A stretch of DNA of 64,000 nt from Malus domestica (GCF_042453785.1 NC_091673.1:4099501-4163500); one strand, 5' to 3'. Positions 22,785 to 40,482 are shown, counted from the stretch's first letter. Translations and numbers: made by a program. Notes: generated from the sequence alone by a model not told the origin.

Positions 22785-23497
22785 GAGCAGCTCTAGCGGG
22801 AGCGACTACGTGAGGGACAGGCTGCGGAACAGGGCCTGATTGTCCGAGGGAAGAAGTCTAGCGTTGGCTGGCGAGCGAGCCCGAGCAGGCCCGAGCTCCA
22901 AGCCCGTGGATTCGTGCTGGCCCGAGCGCCTGAAGGCTGTCTGACGTGGGCTGACGTCAGACGCCTACTGAGTGAATCGGAGGGCCACTTGACGACTGTA
23001 CAACTTCCTGAACATCGTCGTCGTCGGCGTCCTCCTCCTCTTCATCTATGCTGTCGTCGGATTAGGACTCGGACTCGGACTCGAACTGCGACTCGTACAG
23101 CTCCAATTGCTCGGCGGTCAAAGGCTTAACTTCGTTTTCCTCCACAACTTCCTTCATAGCCTTCATCCTTTCAAAGCTCACACAAATTTGTATAAATAAA
23201 TAAAATATTTTATAAATAAAATTATTTTATAAATAGAATTAGGATTGGATTTGGGAAAGTGAATGAGATGGAGGGAGGGAGGGATGGGAGAGGAGCTGCC
23301 AATTGGGATTGGATTACAAATAAAATTATTTTATAAATAAATAAAATACTAATATTTTATTGTCAATTGCCAAGGCTATTCAAGTGCAACGGTGGAGATC
23401 CAAAAGACGATTACTGTTCATTAAAGGCAATTACTGTTCACTAGGTGGATTAAATAGTGAATAGTCTGGGGGGAGGGCTCCTATGCTGGAAGTGCTC
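22785..23497. mobile_element. Harbinger/Tourist-like MITE, present only in unit 1
   Basis: 713 bp. The left end is GAGCAGCTCTAGCGGGAG and the right end, on the other strand, is GAGCACTTCCAGCATAGGAG. It is flanked by TAA at 22782-22784 and 23498-23500. The empty site in unit 2 (near 39153) has a single TAA in GAGATAAAGGTGAC. A 3-bp TAA duplication and GAGCA ends are typical of PIF/Harbinger. A 71-codon frame inside it (22914-23129) is not a gene. Confidence 0.75.
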
Positions 23498-23517
23498 TAA
23501 CAGTGACAAAAAATTAA

Positions 23518-23881
23518 GGTTTTTAAGTTAAAATAGTCTTTAAAATTGACATAAACTTTTCACTTTGGTCATTCAGATTTGAAATCGATAAAAGTGGTCC
23601 ATGAGTTTGTTCACCATCAATCATTTTAATTATTCTGTAAAAAGTCTCCATTAAATAAGGATAAGATAAAAATACCCTCACTTTTTGCCAAATTATTTTG
23701 GACCATTATTTATTAAATTAAGGGTATTTTTGTCATTTTAGCTCTTGTTTAACAAAATTTTCATAGAATTACCAAATGATTGATGGTGGCAAACTTAAAG
23801 ATCATTCCTATTAATTTCAACTCTCAAGAACCAAAATAAGGAGGTGTATAACAATCTCAATGATCATTTTAGCTAAAAGCC
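23518..23881. mobile_element. Mutator-like palindromic MITE, unit 1 copy
   Basis: 364 bp. It starts GGTTTTTAAGTTAAAATAG and its inverted end is GGCTTTTAGCTAAAATGATC. It is flanked by the 9-bp duplication AAAAATTAA (23509-23517 and 23882-23890). Both arms are long and imperfectly complementary. It is also present in unit 2 (39172-39525), so it is older than the duplication. Confidence 0.75.
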
Positions 23882-24284
23882 AAAAATTAATTATTAATTC
23901 TTTTTGAATATGACTAGTTATGTTATTATATCGTAATAATGTTAGATAAAACACATTTTTTATTACATTACATTTGAATGTGGTAAATCAGTAACTGACA
24001 GGACATATGTACATCACTTGTGACACCGTGTGTGAAAAACACATGGCATGTGCAGACATAATTGGTGTTTTTTGCAGATAGCACTTCACGTATTTTTAAA
24101 ACCCAGAAACATTTTTTCAAAAAACGATTTCAATCGTCACTTAGTACTACGGTTTAGTAGTATTCTTCTTCACTTTTAAGTGATAGGTCTAAGGTTACAT
24201 TTTTGCCAAAGGCAAATTTAAACCACATTATTGATAGCTCATTGTGAGGCTAATCCCATCTCATCCCCCTTAGTATAGAATAAA

Positions 24285-25136
24285 GGGAAATTTGGAAAAC
24301 TAACCAAATTTTGGACCCTAAATAGAATTCTAGCCACTTTTTTAAATTTATGATAATTATAACAAAAAATTGATATGAAAGTACTAATACACCCTTCAAA
24401 TAAAGTTTTCTCAAAAAAACAAAAAAAAATAAAAAATTGTCATCCATGGAAATTAAACAAAGCAAGATTCAATTAAGATAAGGAGATTCGAAGTAGAATT
24501 GAATAAGTTCAAAGCCACATGTGCTCCTTGAAGTTCCTTAGACAACCCAAAACCCCAATTCAATCATAGAAGAAAACAAAATCCCAAGTTCAACCTTAGG
24601 AGAAAATGAGAGAAAGAGATAGGGACCATCGCATTTTGGGCTTTTCACCAACGATTTGGTTCTGGAGCCGATCTTAGAAGTGGAGGTCCCAATTGAAGGG
24701 CTGAGATGTTGAGGAAGAGTAGCAGAGAAATTGGAGAGCAGAGCAGGAAGCTGACCGAGACTGAGAGTGAGAGTTGTCTTCATGTGGAGGAAGTCGAAAT
24801 TTTTTTGGGAGTTTGGAACAAAATGAAGGTTGTGTGTGAGAGTATAAAAGAGGAAGAAAGAGGGATCGTGCTGCACGCCATGGCTGGCTATGCTTGGGTT
24901 GGGATGTGATGGGTTGGGTTTCTATGGTTTTGGATTATCGTCTATACTGTAGAAAGGACAAAGATGGTGGTAAAAGACAGCCGAGCCTTTTGTTTTTTGT
25001 TTTGTTTTTTAGGAAACTTTATTTTAAGGGTGTATTAGTATTTTCATATCAACTTGTGGTTATAATTATTAAAAATTTAAAATGGTGGTTAGAATTCTAT
25101 TTAGGGTCCGAAATTTGGTTATTTTTCCAAATTCCC
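24285..25136. mobile_element. Long-inverted-repeat DNA element, present only in unit 1
   Basis: About 850 bp with inverted ends of roughly 150 bp: GGGAAATTTGGAAAACTAAC on the left and GGGAATTTGGAAAAATAACC on the other strand at the right, both followed by GGACCCTAAATAGAATTCTA. Flanking words TATAG on both sides suggest an imperfect ~9-bp target duplication (Mutator-like). The unit 2 empty site reads AGTATAGATAATATTG near 39934. No transposase. Confidence 0.7.
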
Positions 25137-25585
25137 TAATCTATAGATAATATCATTTATTAAAAAAAAAAAAGCTTTCAATCATTGTCAAAACATTTCG
25201 TACATTTCCAGGAATGCCAAGCGTGACCATAAAACACACTATATTCCAAAAACAAAGGGCTGTAAAACAATCCACTACAGTCCAGGATGACTGATAAAAG
25301 CAAAGGCAATGTAAAATGAATCAATTTGCAATTTGAAATAATCCTCATGGACTGGATACACAAATACATTTATGATATGAATATACATACACATATATAT
25401 TATATATATGCACCTCTCTCTCTCTCTCTCTCTCTCCCTCTCTCTCTCTCCCTCCCGCCGGTAGCGCGCCGCCACTTTTGGTGGTGACCAGACCACCACC
25501 CACTGCACTACGTTTTTTAATGCCTTATCGAACTCAACCACCCATTTTTTACGTTATCTGTCTCTCACTGCAAATATACTCACCA

Positions 25586-25594
25586 CTATAAATA
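25586..25594 (+). promoter_or_regulatory. TATA box of beta-glucosidase copy 1
   Basis: CTATAAATA lies 127-135 bp before the start codon, in a block conserved almost unchanged in copy 2. About 100 bp further upstream a perfect inverted repeat GGTGGTGACCAGACCACC (25480-25497) is also kept in both copies and could be a regulator site. Confidence 0.65.
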
Positions 25595-25720
25595 CTCTTC
25601 CCTTATTCCCTCACGCATTTCTACAAATTCCTCCCCCGTAGTTTTCGTTAATCTCTCTCTAATTAAGCAGGGATTAGAAGCTAATCTCTTTCTTAATATC
25701 TCCGCCGCCGTTGAGAAGTG

Positions 25721-31592
<5,872 letters not shown>

Positions 31593-31842
31593 TCATCTGA
31601 CGTTGTGAATCTGAAGTCCTGCACTTGCACCCCAACTCATCGAGTACACGAGGGTTGTTGCAGTTCATTTTTCTTTGGGATCGAGCAAGCCATCATAAAC
31701 AGTGTTCAGATCATAGTTTGTGGGCAGACGTTTGGAACAAAAATAGCTTATGATTCTATGAAAAGAAAAATATGATTTGAAATCACTAGCTTTTGATTTA
31801 TTTTTGCAATCAATATATTGTTACACCAGTAATGCTATTCTT

Positions 31843-33260
31843 ACCATATTTCCTTATGTGGTATCTGATGTGGACAATCACATCATTTAAATTAATCAGA
31901 ATTTAATTTAAATTAAAAAACATTTAATAAACCAATAATTAAAAAAAAAAAAGCTGGAATTAAATGGTGATTGTGGCAAACGAGGAGGCTTCTCCATCAT
32001 TCCCCGTTCAATCCTGCTTCTTCTCCCACGCCAGTTCTTTCACGGCAGCCAGTTGAAGATTGTTACAGACCTAAAGTGGGAGAACATGTGCACACATCAC
32101 ATCGGCATCATAGGATGGCAAAAATGTGGGAGAACATGTGCACACATCACGGCAGCCAGTTGAAGATTGTTACAGACCTAAAGTCCCTAGACATTGCCCA
32201 TACTCCGATGGAAACAACCAAGCACCACCATGACCGCACTGTCCAGCTTTGGAATGTTCTCCAAGAATGGCATCCTCACTTTGAAAAGCTCATGATTCAT
32301 CAAAAACAATACATCCAAGCTCTTAATAGTTGGTTGAAGCTAAATCTCATACCTATCGAGAGCAGCTTAAAACAGAAAATCTCATCCCCGCCAAGAGTTC
32401 AGCGTCCACCAATCCAAGCTCTCCTCCATTCATGGCACGATTCTCTTGAAAAGCTTTCTGATGAACTCGCAAAATGTGCAATATCGTCCTTTGCGGCTGT
32501 GATAAAGACCATCATACTGTTGGAAAATTAGTTATTAGTTTATGGTTTTCTTTTGGGATACTATTGGAAAATTAGTTATTAGTTTATGGTTTTCTTTTGG
32601 GACAAGGATGTTAGAATTTTCTATATCCTTTAAGGGTTAGGATTTAGGGTTTATTAGAGTTTTCTATATCCTTTAAGGATTAGGATTGTGCTTTAGTTTT
32701 CTATATCCTTTAAGGATTAGGGTTTGCTTTAGTTTTCACTATATATAATAATGCTTGTATTAGTTAGTTTTAACAAGTCAGTCACGATGTAGTCTCTTGG
32801 GATTATGTAGCCATTTTGGCATTCAATTTGTTTAATAATGTTCTTATTATTTTGTAATCTTGTTTGTTGCGCACTCTGATATTTCATCAGGAGGAAGGGG
32901 GAATGAGAAGCTCACCAGAGACACTGTATCCAGGTAAGGGATAAGTCACTTGGGAGTCTCAAAACTCGCCTGCCTGAGATCTTCCGTACCATGACAGACT
33001 ACGCTAATGCGTGTTCCATTACTTCATCTGCTTCCATCCATGGCGAGGAGGCTAAAAACAAAATGCCGTGAAAGAACTAGCGTGGAACAAGAAACGGGTG
33101 AAGCAGGCAAAGGGAAAGAAGGAGAAGACTCTCGTATGTCACAATCACCATTTAATTCCGGTTTTTTTAATTATTGGTTTATTAAATGGTTTTTAATTTA
33201 AATTAAATTCTGATTAATTTAAATGATGTGGTTGTTCACATCAGCTGCAACATAAGATGG
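31843..33260 (+). mobile_element. Transposon carrying a captured DUF632 gene fragment, unit 1 copy
   Basis: Inverted ends of about 85 bp flank it: the left one contains CTGATGTGGACAATCACATC then TTTAAATTAATCAGAATTTA, and the right is its reversed copy. Between them an open frame (31971-32531) encodes plant DUF630/DUF632-type sequence, including SQLKIVTDLKSLDIAHTPME, HHHDRTVQLWNVLQEW, YIQALNSWLKLNLIPIESSL and RPPIQALLHSWHDSLEKL. Past an insertion come pieces resembling EKSLGSFKTRLPETFRAMTDYANACS. Introns and a middle part of the donor gene are missing. An internal ~108-bp tandem duplication repeats the GSQLKIVTDLK segment. It resembles a Pack-type transposon, but no clear 9-bp target duplication was found. 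The unit 2 copy at 44899-45961 shows that capture came before the segmental duplication. Confidence 0.7.
32519..32878 (+). mobile_element. LTR-like insertion inside the captured DUF632 fragment, unit 1 only
   Basis: About 360 bp flanked by ATACT (32514-32518) and ATATT (32879-32883); unit 2 has the uninterrupted site. It begins GTTGGAAAATTAGTTATTAG, carries that word twice in a ~40-bp tandem repeat, and has a TATA-like CACTATATATAATAATG. It looks like a fossil solo LTR or similar short retroelement, although the ends are not a clean TG...CA. It is younger than the duplication and has no coding part. Confidence 0.5.
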
Positions 33261-33362
33261 TATATAGAGGCAAGCAAACTCAGGAATGAGTGTTCGATTC
33301 CTTTCTCTTGGGAGTCAAGCAACTCATTTGGTAATCAAACTGGCGCTGAAGGCAATCAAACT

Positions 33363-33462
33363 CAGATTCGGATTATATTTGGTTGATTACAAAGACAATC
33401 TCAAGAGATACCCTAAGGAGTCTGCTCTATGGTTCAAGAACTTCTTGGCTTCTTCTACTTGA
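33363..33462 (+). pseudogene. Remnant of a third beta-glucosidase last exon, unit 1
   Basis: Reading [20 protein letters not shown] then [12 protein letters not shown] and a stop, this matches the end of GH1 last exons (compare [20 protein letters not shown] in the intact genes). The sequence upstream of Arg no longer matches the exon. It is a relic of an older beta-glucosidase tandem copy, more diverged than the two present genes. The unit 2 version is at 46096-46171. Confidence 0.8.
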
Positions 33463-34235
33463 ACAAGGAGGTGATGAACTGATGCTCCTTACGTTCTGCG
33501 AAATTCTGCATATAAATTACACCAGAAGGATTCATCAAATGCACACAAGGGTTGTTTTGATTCATGTTCTTGTCGCGTCGAGGAAGCGATCATAATCCAA
33601 TGTTCAAGCTATCAAAACTGTTTGCGCTCCAACACTTGACCCCAATTGACAGTCAACTAGTACCTTAGGTCCTTAGATTGAGAAAGACTTGTCAAGAGTT
33701 TTTGATCACGTAATTCGTTGGACACTTCTCACAAAAGTATAAAAACACTTGTATCTTTATCCCACCTAACTCTATGTTAGAGTTGTCTTAAATTATAAGC
33801 CAAAAGTAAACCATTAGACTTGGTTTTAGGTCCTTCAATAGAAAAACTTGTGTAGAATCTCCGATCTTTCTAGGGCACTTCTCACAAAAGCATAAAATTA
33901 ATTGTATTTTATTTTGGTCCTGCACTCAACTCTATCTTAGTTCCACTTATAAGTTATCCTAATCAACCAGTCATACCTAAGTTTAAACATAGGTCAATTA
34001 TGTTCTGCATAATCTTCGTGTTGACCAGGAATAACTTATAGTTCTCCCCCTCCATGATAAGGATTGCGTAGCCAAAATCTAACCCATTGAATATGCCAAT
34101 TGGCCTAACCATGAACAAGGGCGGCAAAATATGACACGTCCATCGCTTCGATCCTAGTTAAGTTGATTTCACTAGTACTATTCTATTGTCATTCTTCCAA
34201 CCAATCACGGTTTAATATATTTCATTTGCATGGAA

Positions 34236-34413
34236 GAGGATCCTCTCTCTGGATTCACTTTGTGGGGATCCTATCCTAGCCGTTCATTGTATATTGTACG
34301 GTCAGTTTTTGTCAGGTACTATTTGTGTTTAGATTTAAATAAAAAAAAGTCAAATAATTTTTTACTACACAATACACAATGAATAGTTCAGATGTGAGGA
34401 TTTTTAGGATTCC
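34236..34413. mobile_element. GGATCC-ended MITE, unit 1 copy
   Basis: Starts GAGGATCCTCTCTCTGGATT and ends with inverted GAGGATTTTTAGGATTCC. The interior contains TATTGTACGG and TTTAAATAAAAAA. Related copies lie at 46929-47110 and 61017-61237. Confidence 0.5.
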
Positions 34414-37368
34414 GATGGAATCCAAATCCCATTCGCATGTACATGTCAAATTGTGCTGAAAATAATAATAACGAGTCTTCCAACGTGAACTAGACCACAA
34501 AAACGGGAACTGATGAGCCAATTGGATGGATAGTGTGTTCAGGAGCCGATTTAGAATTTGGACCTTGGAAGGTTCCAATGTTAAATGTAAAAATTTCTAG
34601 ATAAAAAGAGAACACGAAATGCAAACTTTTTTTTCTTCAGTTTATTCACTGAAGCATTTCTTAGAATACTTGGTGGGCTTGTTGTCGTCAGCCAAACTAT
34701 ATTGCGTTAATGTCAACAACCGAAACAAATTTGATGAGCGAGATCAAAAGAATTTGTCGAGAATTCTCAACACACACTTGATGGGAACAAAAAAGACCCG
34801 TACTAACTAACCATCAGAAGGTCCTCGAAAAATATTCATATGTATATTTCCGAAACTCCGAGTGATCTTTAACCACCTTAGTCCCAAACGTATATCCGTC
34901 CTTGAGTGTGTTCATCTTCTTGCACTCGAGTTCGAGAATACTGCGTTGCCGAAAAATGATATTAACAATTGGGCTGTATTAATGTACTTAACGCGCAGCC
35001 TGCGATGGTATTGTTCGGCCTGGAAAATGATTACCCGCCTAATTCAATTGAAACCCATAAATGGAGGACTAGTTGTTGGCGTAGTAATTACCCCAAAATT
35101 CCAACAAACAAACTTAAAACACAGTGTGTTTGGGAATCCTACTCGTATGACCAAACCGACACCGAAAGGAGTGGACCTAATTATTTTACAACAATTCCTC
35201 CTCCTCCTCCTCGTCTCTGTCACTCTCTCAGAAATTAACACCAAATGTCCTTCACGTCTAACATTAAAAATACCCTCCAATTAATTTTCTCCCATAAATA
35301 TTTGATGGTTTTTATTTGGTGTAATAAATATTTGATATTTCTTTTAATAAATTAATATTGGTGAAAATGCAACAGCACGTTTTATATAAATAAATTAATT
35401 ATTCATTAATAATTTTCCTTCCTATTCGGATCTGTACCTACCAGCGAGGGTGAGGACATGTTGTTTGCATCGTACTCCATTATTTTCTTCTTTTGGTCCT
35501 AACTGTTCCAATGATTTAATCATATATAAACGCTTCACTTTCTCTTTTTTTCATACTTATTTTTATAGGTTTAATATTTAATGAAATTTGACATTTTATT
35601 TTTGGACTTTTTTATACAATGTATATTATGGCTCTATGTTTTTTTTTGGGAGGAAAAAGAAAGGACCTGTATCAAAACAACATGTCGAGATGTGCTTAAA
35701 ATGCATTCCATCAAATATTTAGTAGGTACAAAAATGACTTGTACCAAATATTCGGAGGGTCTCGCAAGACCTTCACATATATATACTTGGATGGTTCTGG
35801 GACCACCTTGGTCTCTACTTCCATCCACCCCTGGTTATGTGTCTGTTTAAGGTTATAGGTCTTTATTTGGACCCCAAGACTGTAATGTGTTTTGCATGCA
35901 CGATACAAAACTAGCATGAAATCCAATGGTCTTCAGAATAGTAAAATAAAAAATAAATAAAAAAGCAGAAAATAACATTCCAATGATAAGTAGTAGTAAA
36001 TAAAATGACATGGGCCTTACTTTATTTGAAATTGCAACGAGATTATTTTAAATTTTTTGTTTATATAGATGACGAGCTTGATTTTTAATTAATTATTATT
36101 ACTAATAAATTGTCCGATTTAGTCCAAATCACATAAGTTGACAATTACTTATACATTTTTAATACAATTGGATCCAAATACAATAACAAAACATGTATGG
36201 TAAAAAAGGAATTGACAAATCAGCTAATTTTTTATGTATTCAAATAATTCCATTGACGAAAGAAATAATATTTCATCAAGGTGATGTTATCGTAATTCTA
36301 AATCAATCATGTAAACGAGAAATTTTTCCACATATAAGTGTAATAAAATAAGTAAAGTTACACAAAAAATATATCGTTATTTTCACTTATATTATGACAT
36401 GATACGTGAAGTAACGCTTTAATATCCGATGCTTGAAACATCTCCTCACGAAGACAAACAAGGGGAAACGGTCTGGGGAAGACTGGGTTGACTTTTAACG
36501 ATGGGAACTTTCTTTTTACTGCGTGATATTTGTTTTTTTTTTTTTGGGTTGGGAAAATGAAAGGTGAAACGAAAACGTGTTGGGCTTCAGCCCACCTCAA
36601 ATTTAAAAAATTATACAATAAAAAGTTACTGACACTATGCTCTTATGGTACTCTTATACAAGTATGAGGTCAAATTCAACTGACCCTTATAAGTTCGATA
36701 ATACATGGCGTATTGTTTAGTTTAACCTAAATATTCTCCGATATCATTTTTAAACATTAGCACATGTATCCAATATTAATTTGAACAAATACTACACTTG
36801 ACATAAGCCAAAAAGCCGAGAAAGGTATTATATGCCAGTATTTTTTCTTTTTTTTTTAGAAATAAGCATACATTTCTACAGTATCACCATATGCTGACTA
36901 TAATTATAAGATTTAAAGCTTTTTTATTTTTATTTTTGAGAAATTCTTCTTCAAGTTGATTTCATTGAAGCAATCTCTCTAGGTGTATGGACTAATTGGT
37001 TTAATGAGTAAAACCAAATAAACTCACGCACAAAGCAGTATCATACTTTAAACTAATCTAATTGGGATGAGATATTTGAAACCGAGTGAGAGTCCATGTA
37101 TGCGAAAATGATGTAGCATTAGATTTACATTATGGTCCCTGTTTGGTTCAGATAATTACATGATGGGCGGAGTTACTCCGCCGGACTATGAGGATGAGGA
37201 GGACAATGCTTGTTCGGAAAACAAGTAGAGAGAGTGGAGATGGTGAGGTATTTGCATTGGTTCAACAGTTGGGGTGGCGAACAAGAACATTATAGTCTAT
37301 AGATTTGCATAAACTTAAAGCCAAACTAAACTACTATTTTTGGTCACGAAATCATATTGCCTTGAATT

Positions 37369-37522
37369 AGGAAAACTAATGAAAATGGCTTGAAACCTTT
37401 GAGTTTTAACAATAAGGACAAAATAAATGATAAAGTGAATAGTACCAGAATTGACTTTTTAATGTAAAAATGTGGTTTTTCATTAAAGTGAATAATACCG
37501 GGAACTTTTCGTTAAAGTTCCC
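37369..37522 (-). mobile_element. ~155-bp MITE (AACTTTAACGAAAA family), unit 2 copy
   Basis: Counterpart of 21254-21406, starting AGGAAAACTAATGAAAATGG and ending TTTTCGTTAAAGTTCCC. Confidence 0.75.
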
Positions 37523-37621
37523 TTAAATTAATTTACTTGCTCTTATGGTTAAAATAGATTGCATTGTTTCGAAGTTCGAATCACTTTTGGATGCATGAAT
37601 TCATCATTATGAATTAACTTT

Positions 37622-37819
37622 AGACTCATTTTGAAGTGCTTTTAAAATTACTGAAAATAGTTTTAGAGAAAATATTTTTGGGTTCCAAAAACGTTTGAAG
37701 TGCTTCTTATAATTAGTGTTTTAAGTACTTTCCAAAAATTTATTTGTATTTTTACTAATGATTGGTTTCAAAAATATTTTCACTAAAAACATCATTTTAA
37801 AAGCACTTTCAAACGAGCT
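37622..37819. mobile_element. Palindromic MITE (AGTGCTTTTAAAAT family), unit 2 copy
   Basis: Counterpart of 21480-21677, with arms TTTTGAAGTGCTTTTAAAAT and ATTTTAAAAGCACTTTCAAA. Confidence 0.65.
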
Positions 37820-38165
37820 CATTAATTCCTAATTAAGGAACACACTTGACCAAATAATTTCCTAATTAAGGAACAAATTACATGATAGTTTCTAATTAAA
37901 TTATTCAATACTTGTTTAATTGTAAACAAACAACTATCTTCCTTAGATTATAGTCCATATTTTATGGAAGAGTATTGTTTTGATTTTTTTTTTACATACA
38001 TAAACGATACTGAGGGAGCAGGAATTCGAACTCAAAACTTAAAGCATATTCCAATTGTTTACATATATTTCTCACCTATTTTATATCCAAATGATGTGAG
38101 GTACAGTTTATCATTGGTTGGCGACGGCTAAACCCATTTTAGACCGAAATACCAAAGGTATCCAA

Positions 38166-38397
38166 TGTTAGAAGTATAAGATTGTAAGGCTGTGATGATG
38201 CCACATGTAAACAGATTAGCTGGTCTATTATATTTGTTAGAAGAGTCGGTTGGTTATGACTATAAATACTTAATCTTGTAATAGCTTTCTTATTAAGCAA
38301 GGTATCAATTCAATCATTTTTTCCCTCCAATTTCTATGTCTACAGTTCGCTTTCTCTCTCTCTCTACATTCATAGAAACTGAGATACTTGGTTAACA
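38166..38397 (+). mobile_element. Solo LTR (Copia-like), unit 2 only
   Basis: 232 bp from TGTTAGAAGTATAAGATTG to GGTTAACA, the canonical TG...CA ends, with a TATA-like CTATAAATACTT. It is flanked by TCCAA (38161-38165) and TCCGA (38398-38402). Unit 1 keeps the empty site with one TCCAA (near 22018-22022). It is a fossil left by recombination between the two LTRs of a retrotransposon, inserted after the segmental duplication. The single mismatch between the flanking repeats suggests it is not very recent. No internal coding region remains. Confidence 0.8.
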
Positions 38398-38473
38398 TCC
38401 GATATGCGGAGTTAAATATGTATGTCATAGCTGGCTAATGAAGATTAATCAAAAGCAGCCATAATACTACAAC

Positions 38474-38895
38474 AACAAAAAACAATCAAGCGTTATGTCA
38501 TTAAATAGGGTCGGTTTTATAAATCTTAGAACTTTATTGTACTCGGTTTTGCGCAAAGTCTTCCGTTCTCTCCAAGTAATTCATATATTTTCTTATAGTC
38601 TCTTTCAAAGTCTTATTAGGTTTTCCTCTACCCCTTTTGCCTTGAGCTTCCGTCTCATAGTTGCATCTTATAACTAAATCATCTTAACCGATTTTCTCTC
38701 ATTTTATTTTCAACTGCGGACACTTTTACTTTTCCTCTGATGTCTTCATTCTTAATTCTATCATTTTTCACGTGTACACATATCCAACGAACCATTATCA
38801 TTTCTACTACACTCATTTTTGCACATGTTACTTTTTAACCAACTAACATTTCATACCATAAAAACAACAATGATCTTATTATTGTCCTATAAAAA
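38474..38895 (-). mobile_element. 3' fragment of an RTE-type LINE, unit 2 copy
   Basis: Counterpart of 22092-22500. Reading on the plus strand begins CGTTATGTCATTAAATAGGG. Diverged, 5'-truncated and non-coding. Confidence 0.55.
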
Positions 38896-39171
38896 CGGTC
38901 ACAACATTAAACATTATAAATCAATGTCATCATATGTCGGTGTATATGGGTTAGGTAAAGGCCATAAAAGGGTTCCATGGGCACACATGCTTTAACCGTA
39001 AAGAAATTACATCTTGCCGTGAATAAAACTGGTTGGTCAGTTTATCGTATGTCAGGCAAACAATATACCAAATTTGTTTGCTTGTTCAGTTAAAAACTTA
39101 AAAAATGGACTTACCATCAGTACACCCATCATATTTTGGTATGGAGTGAGATAAAGGTGACAAAAAATTAA

Positions 39172-39525
39172 GGTTTTTAAGTCAAAATAGTTTTTAAAAT
39201 TGATATAAACTCTTCATTTTAGTTACTGAGATTTGAAATCAATAAAAGTGGTTCATGAGTTTGTCCATCATTAATCTTTTTTATCATTCCATGAAAAATC
39301 TCCATTAAATAAGGATAAGACAAAAATACCCTCATCTTTTGCCAAATTATTTTGGACCATTGTTTATTAGTATTTTTGTCATTTTAGCCCTTATTTAACA
39401 AAATTTTCATAAAATGACCAAATGATTGATGGTGGCAAACTCAAATATCATTCCTATTAATTTCAAATTTCAAGAACCAAAATGAGGAAGTATATAACAA
39501 TCTCATGATCATTTTAGTTAAAAGT
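39172..39525. mobile_element. Mutator-like palindromic MITE, unit 2 copy
   Basis: Counterpart of 23518-23881. The left target copy AAAAATTAA is at 39163-39171. The right terminal bases are slightly eroded. Confidence 0.65.
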
Positions 39526-40473
39526 AAAAAATTAATTATTAATTTTGCACCATACTTACTGAATAAGACCAATTATGTTATTATTTATATCGTAATAATG
39601 TTAGATAGAACACAATTTATATTACATTACATTTGAATATAGTATATCAGTAACTGATATAGGATATATGTACATCACTTGTGACAGTGTGTGTGAAAAA
39701 CACATAGCATGTGTAGACATAACTGATGTTTTTTGCATATAGCACTTCATGTGTTTTAAAAAACTAGAAACATTTTCTCTAAAAACTTTTTCGATCGCCA
39801 CTTAGTACTACAGTCTAGTAGTATTTTTTTTCACTTGTAAGTGATAAGTCTAATATTTGATTCTTTTCAAATGCAAATTTAAACCACATTATTGTTAGTT
39901 CATTGTGAGGTTAAGTCCATCTCATCTCTCTAGTATAGATAATATTGTTTGTTCAAAAAAATAAAAATAAAATAACGGTCTCAATCATTTTAAAAACATT
40001 TCATACATTTCCTACGAGGAATGCCAAGCCTGACTATAAAGCACAATATATTCCAAAAACAAAGGAAAGGCTGTAAAACAATCCACTACAGTCCAGGATG
40101 ATTGATAAAAGCAAGGGCAATGCAAAATGAATCAATTTGCAATTTGAAATCTGAATCCTCATGGACTGGATACACGAATACATTTATGATATGAATACAC
40201 ACACACACTCACATATATACACATATATATATGCACCCACCATGCTTATCATTCTGGTATGAAAACTTGTGAACTCAGGACTTTGGTTTTTCATTCCCCC
40301 ACTGTCCATTAACACCACGCCTCTCTCTCTCTCTCCCTCCCTCCCTCAGGTTAGCGCGCTCCACTTTTGGTGGTGACCAGACCACCACCCACTGCACTAC
40401 GTTTTTTAATGCCTTATCGAACTCAACCACCCATTTTTTACGTTATCTGTCTCTCACTGCAAATATACTCACC

Positions 40474-40482
40474 ACTATAAAT
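40474..40482 (+). promoter_or_regulatory. TATA box of beta-glucosidase copy 2
   Basis: CTATAAATA with the same neighbours as in copy 1. The inverted repeat GGTGGTGACCAGACCACC lies at 40369-40386. Confidence 0.65.

Larger units (their letters stand above)
20309..25585. other. Spacer between CobW-like gene and beta-glucosidase copy 1
   Basis: The first ~150 bp are the CobW promoter; from 20459 the duplicated unit starts. The spacer is a mosaic of MITEs and a LINE fragment, each listed separately. A perfect palindrome GGCGGAGTTACTCCGCC lies near 21053-21069 and is kept in unit 2. A CT-rich tract lies at about 25413-25455, shortly before the promoter. No gene was found. Confidence 0.7.
31593..36577. 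other. Spacer downstream of beta-glucosidase copy 1
   Basis: It holds the 3' UTR, the DUF632-capturing element (31843-33260), the beta-glucosidase remnant (33363-33462), a diverged tandem repeat at about 33668-33965 built on ACTTCTCACAAAAG, a GGATCC-ended MITE (34236-34413), a (CCT)n tract near 35196, and AT-rich sequence with no further gene. Confidence 0.65.
36583..40473. other. Spacer between the two duplicated genes (unit 2 upstream part)
   Basis: Same mosaic as 20459-25585 but without the Harbinger and long-inverted-repeat insertions, and with an added solo LTR (38166-38397). About 85 bp near 40235-40320, just before the CT-rich tract, are found only in this unit. No gene. Confidence 0.7.

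Noticed and set aside
22914-23129. 71-codon frame with Arg/Thr repeats
   Set aside because: Lies wholly inside a Harbinger-like MITE present in only one unit; the repeats reflect a GACTCG simple repeat.
34862-35284. 140-codon frame in the unit 1 spacer
   Set aside because: The unit 2 counterpart (around 47580-47850) is interrupted and shows no sign of coding constraint.
37580-37605. B-box-like GAAGTTCGAATCAC as a second SINE
   Set aside because: No A box at a suitable distance, and the sequence is absent at the matching place in unit 1; too little to call.
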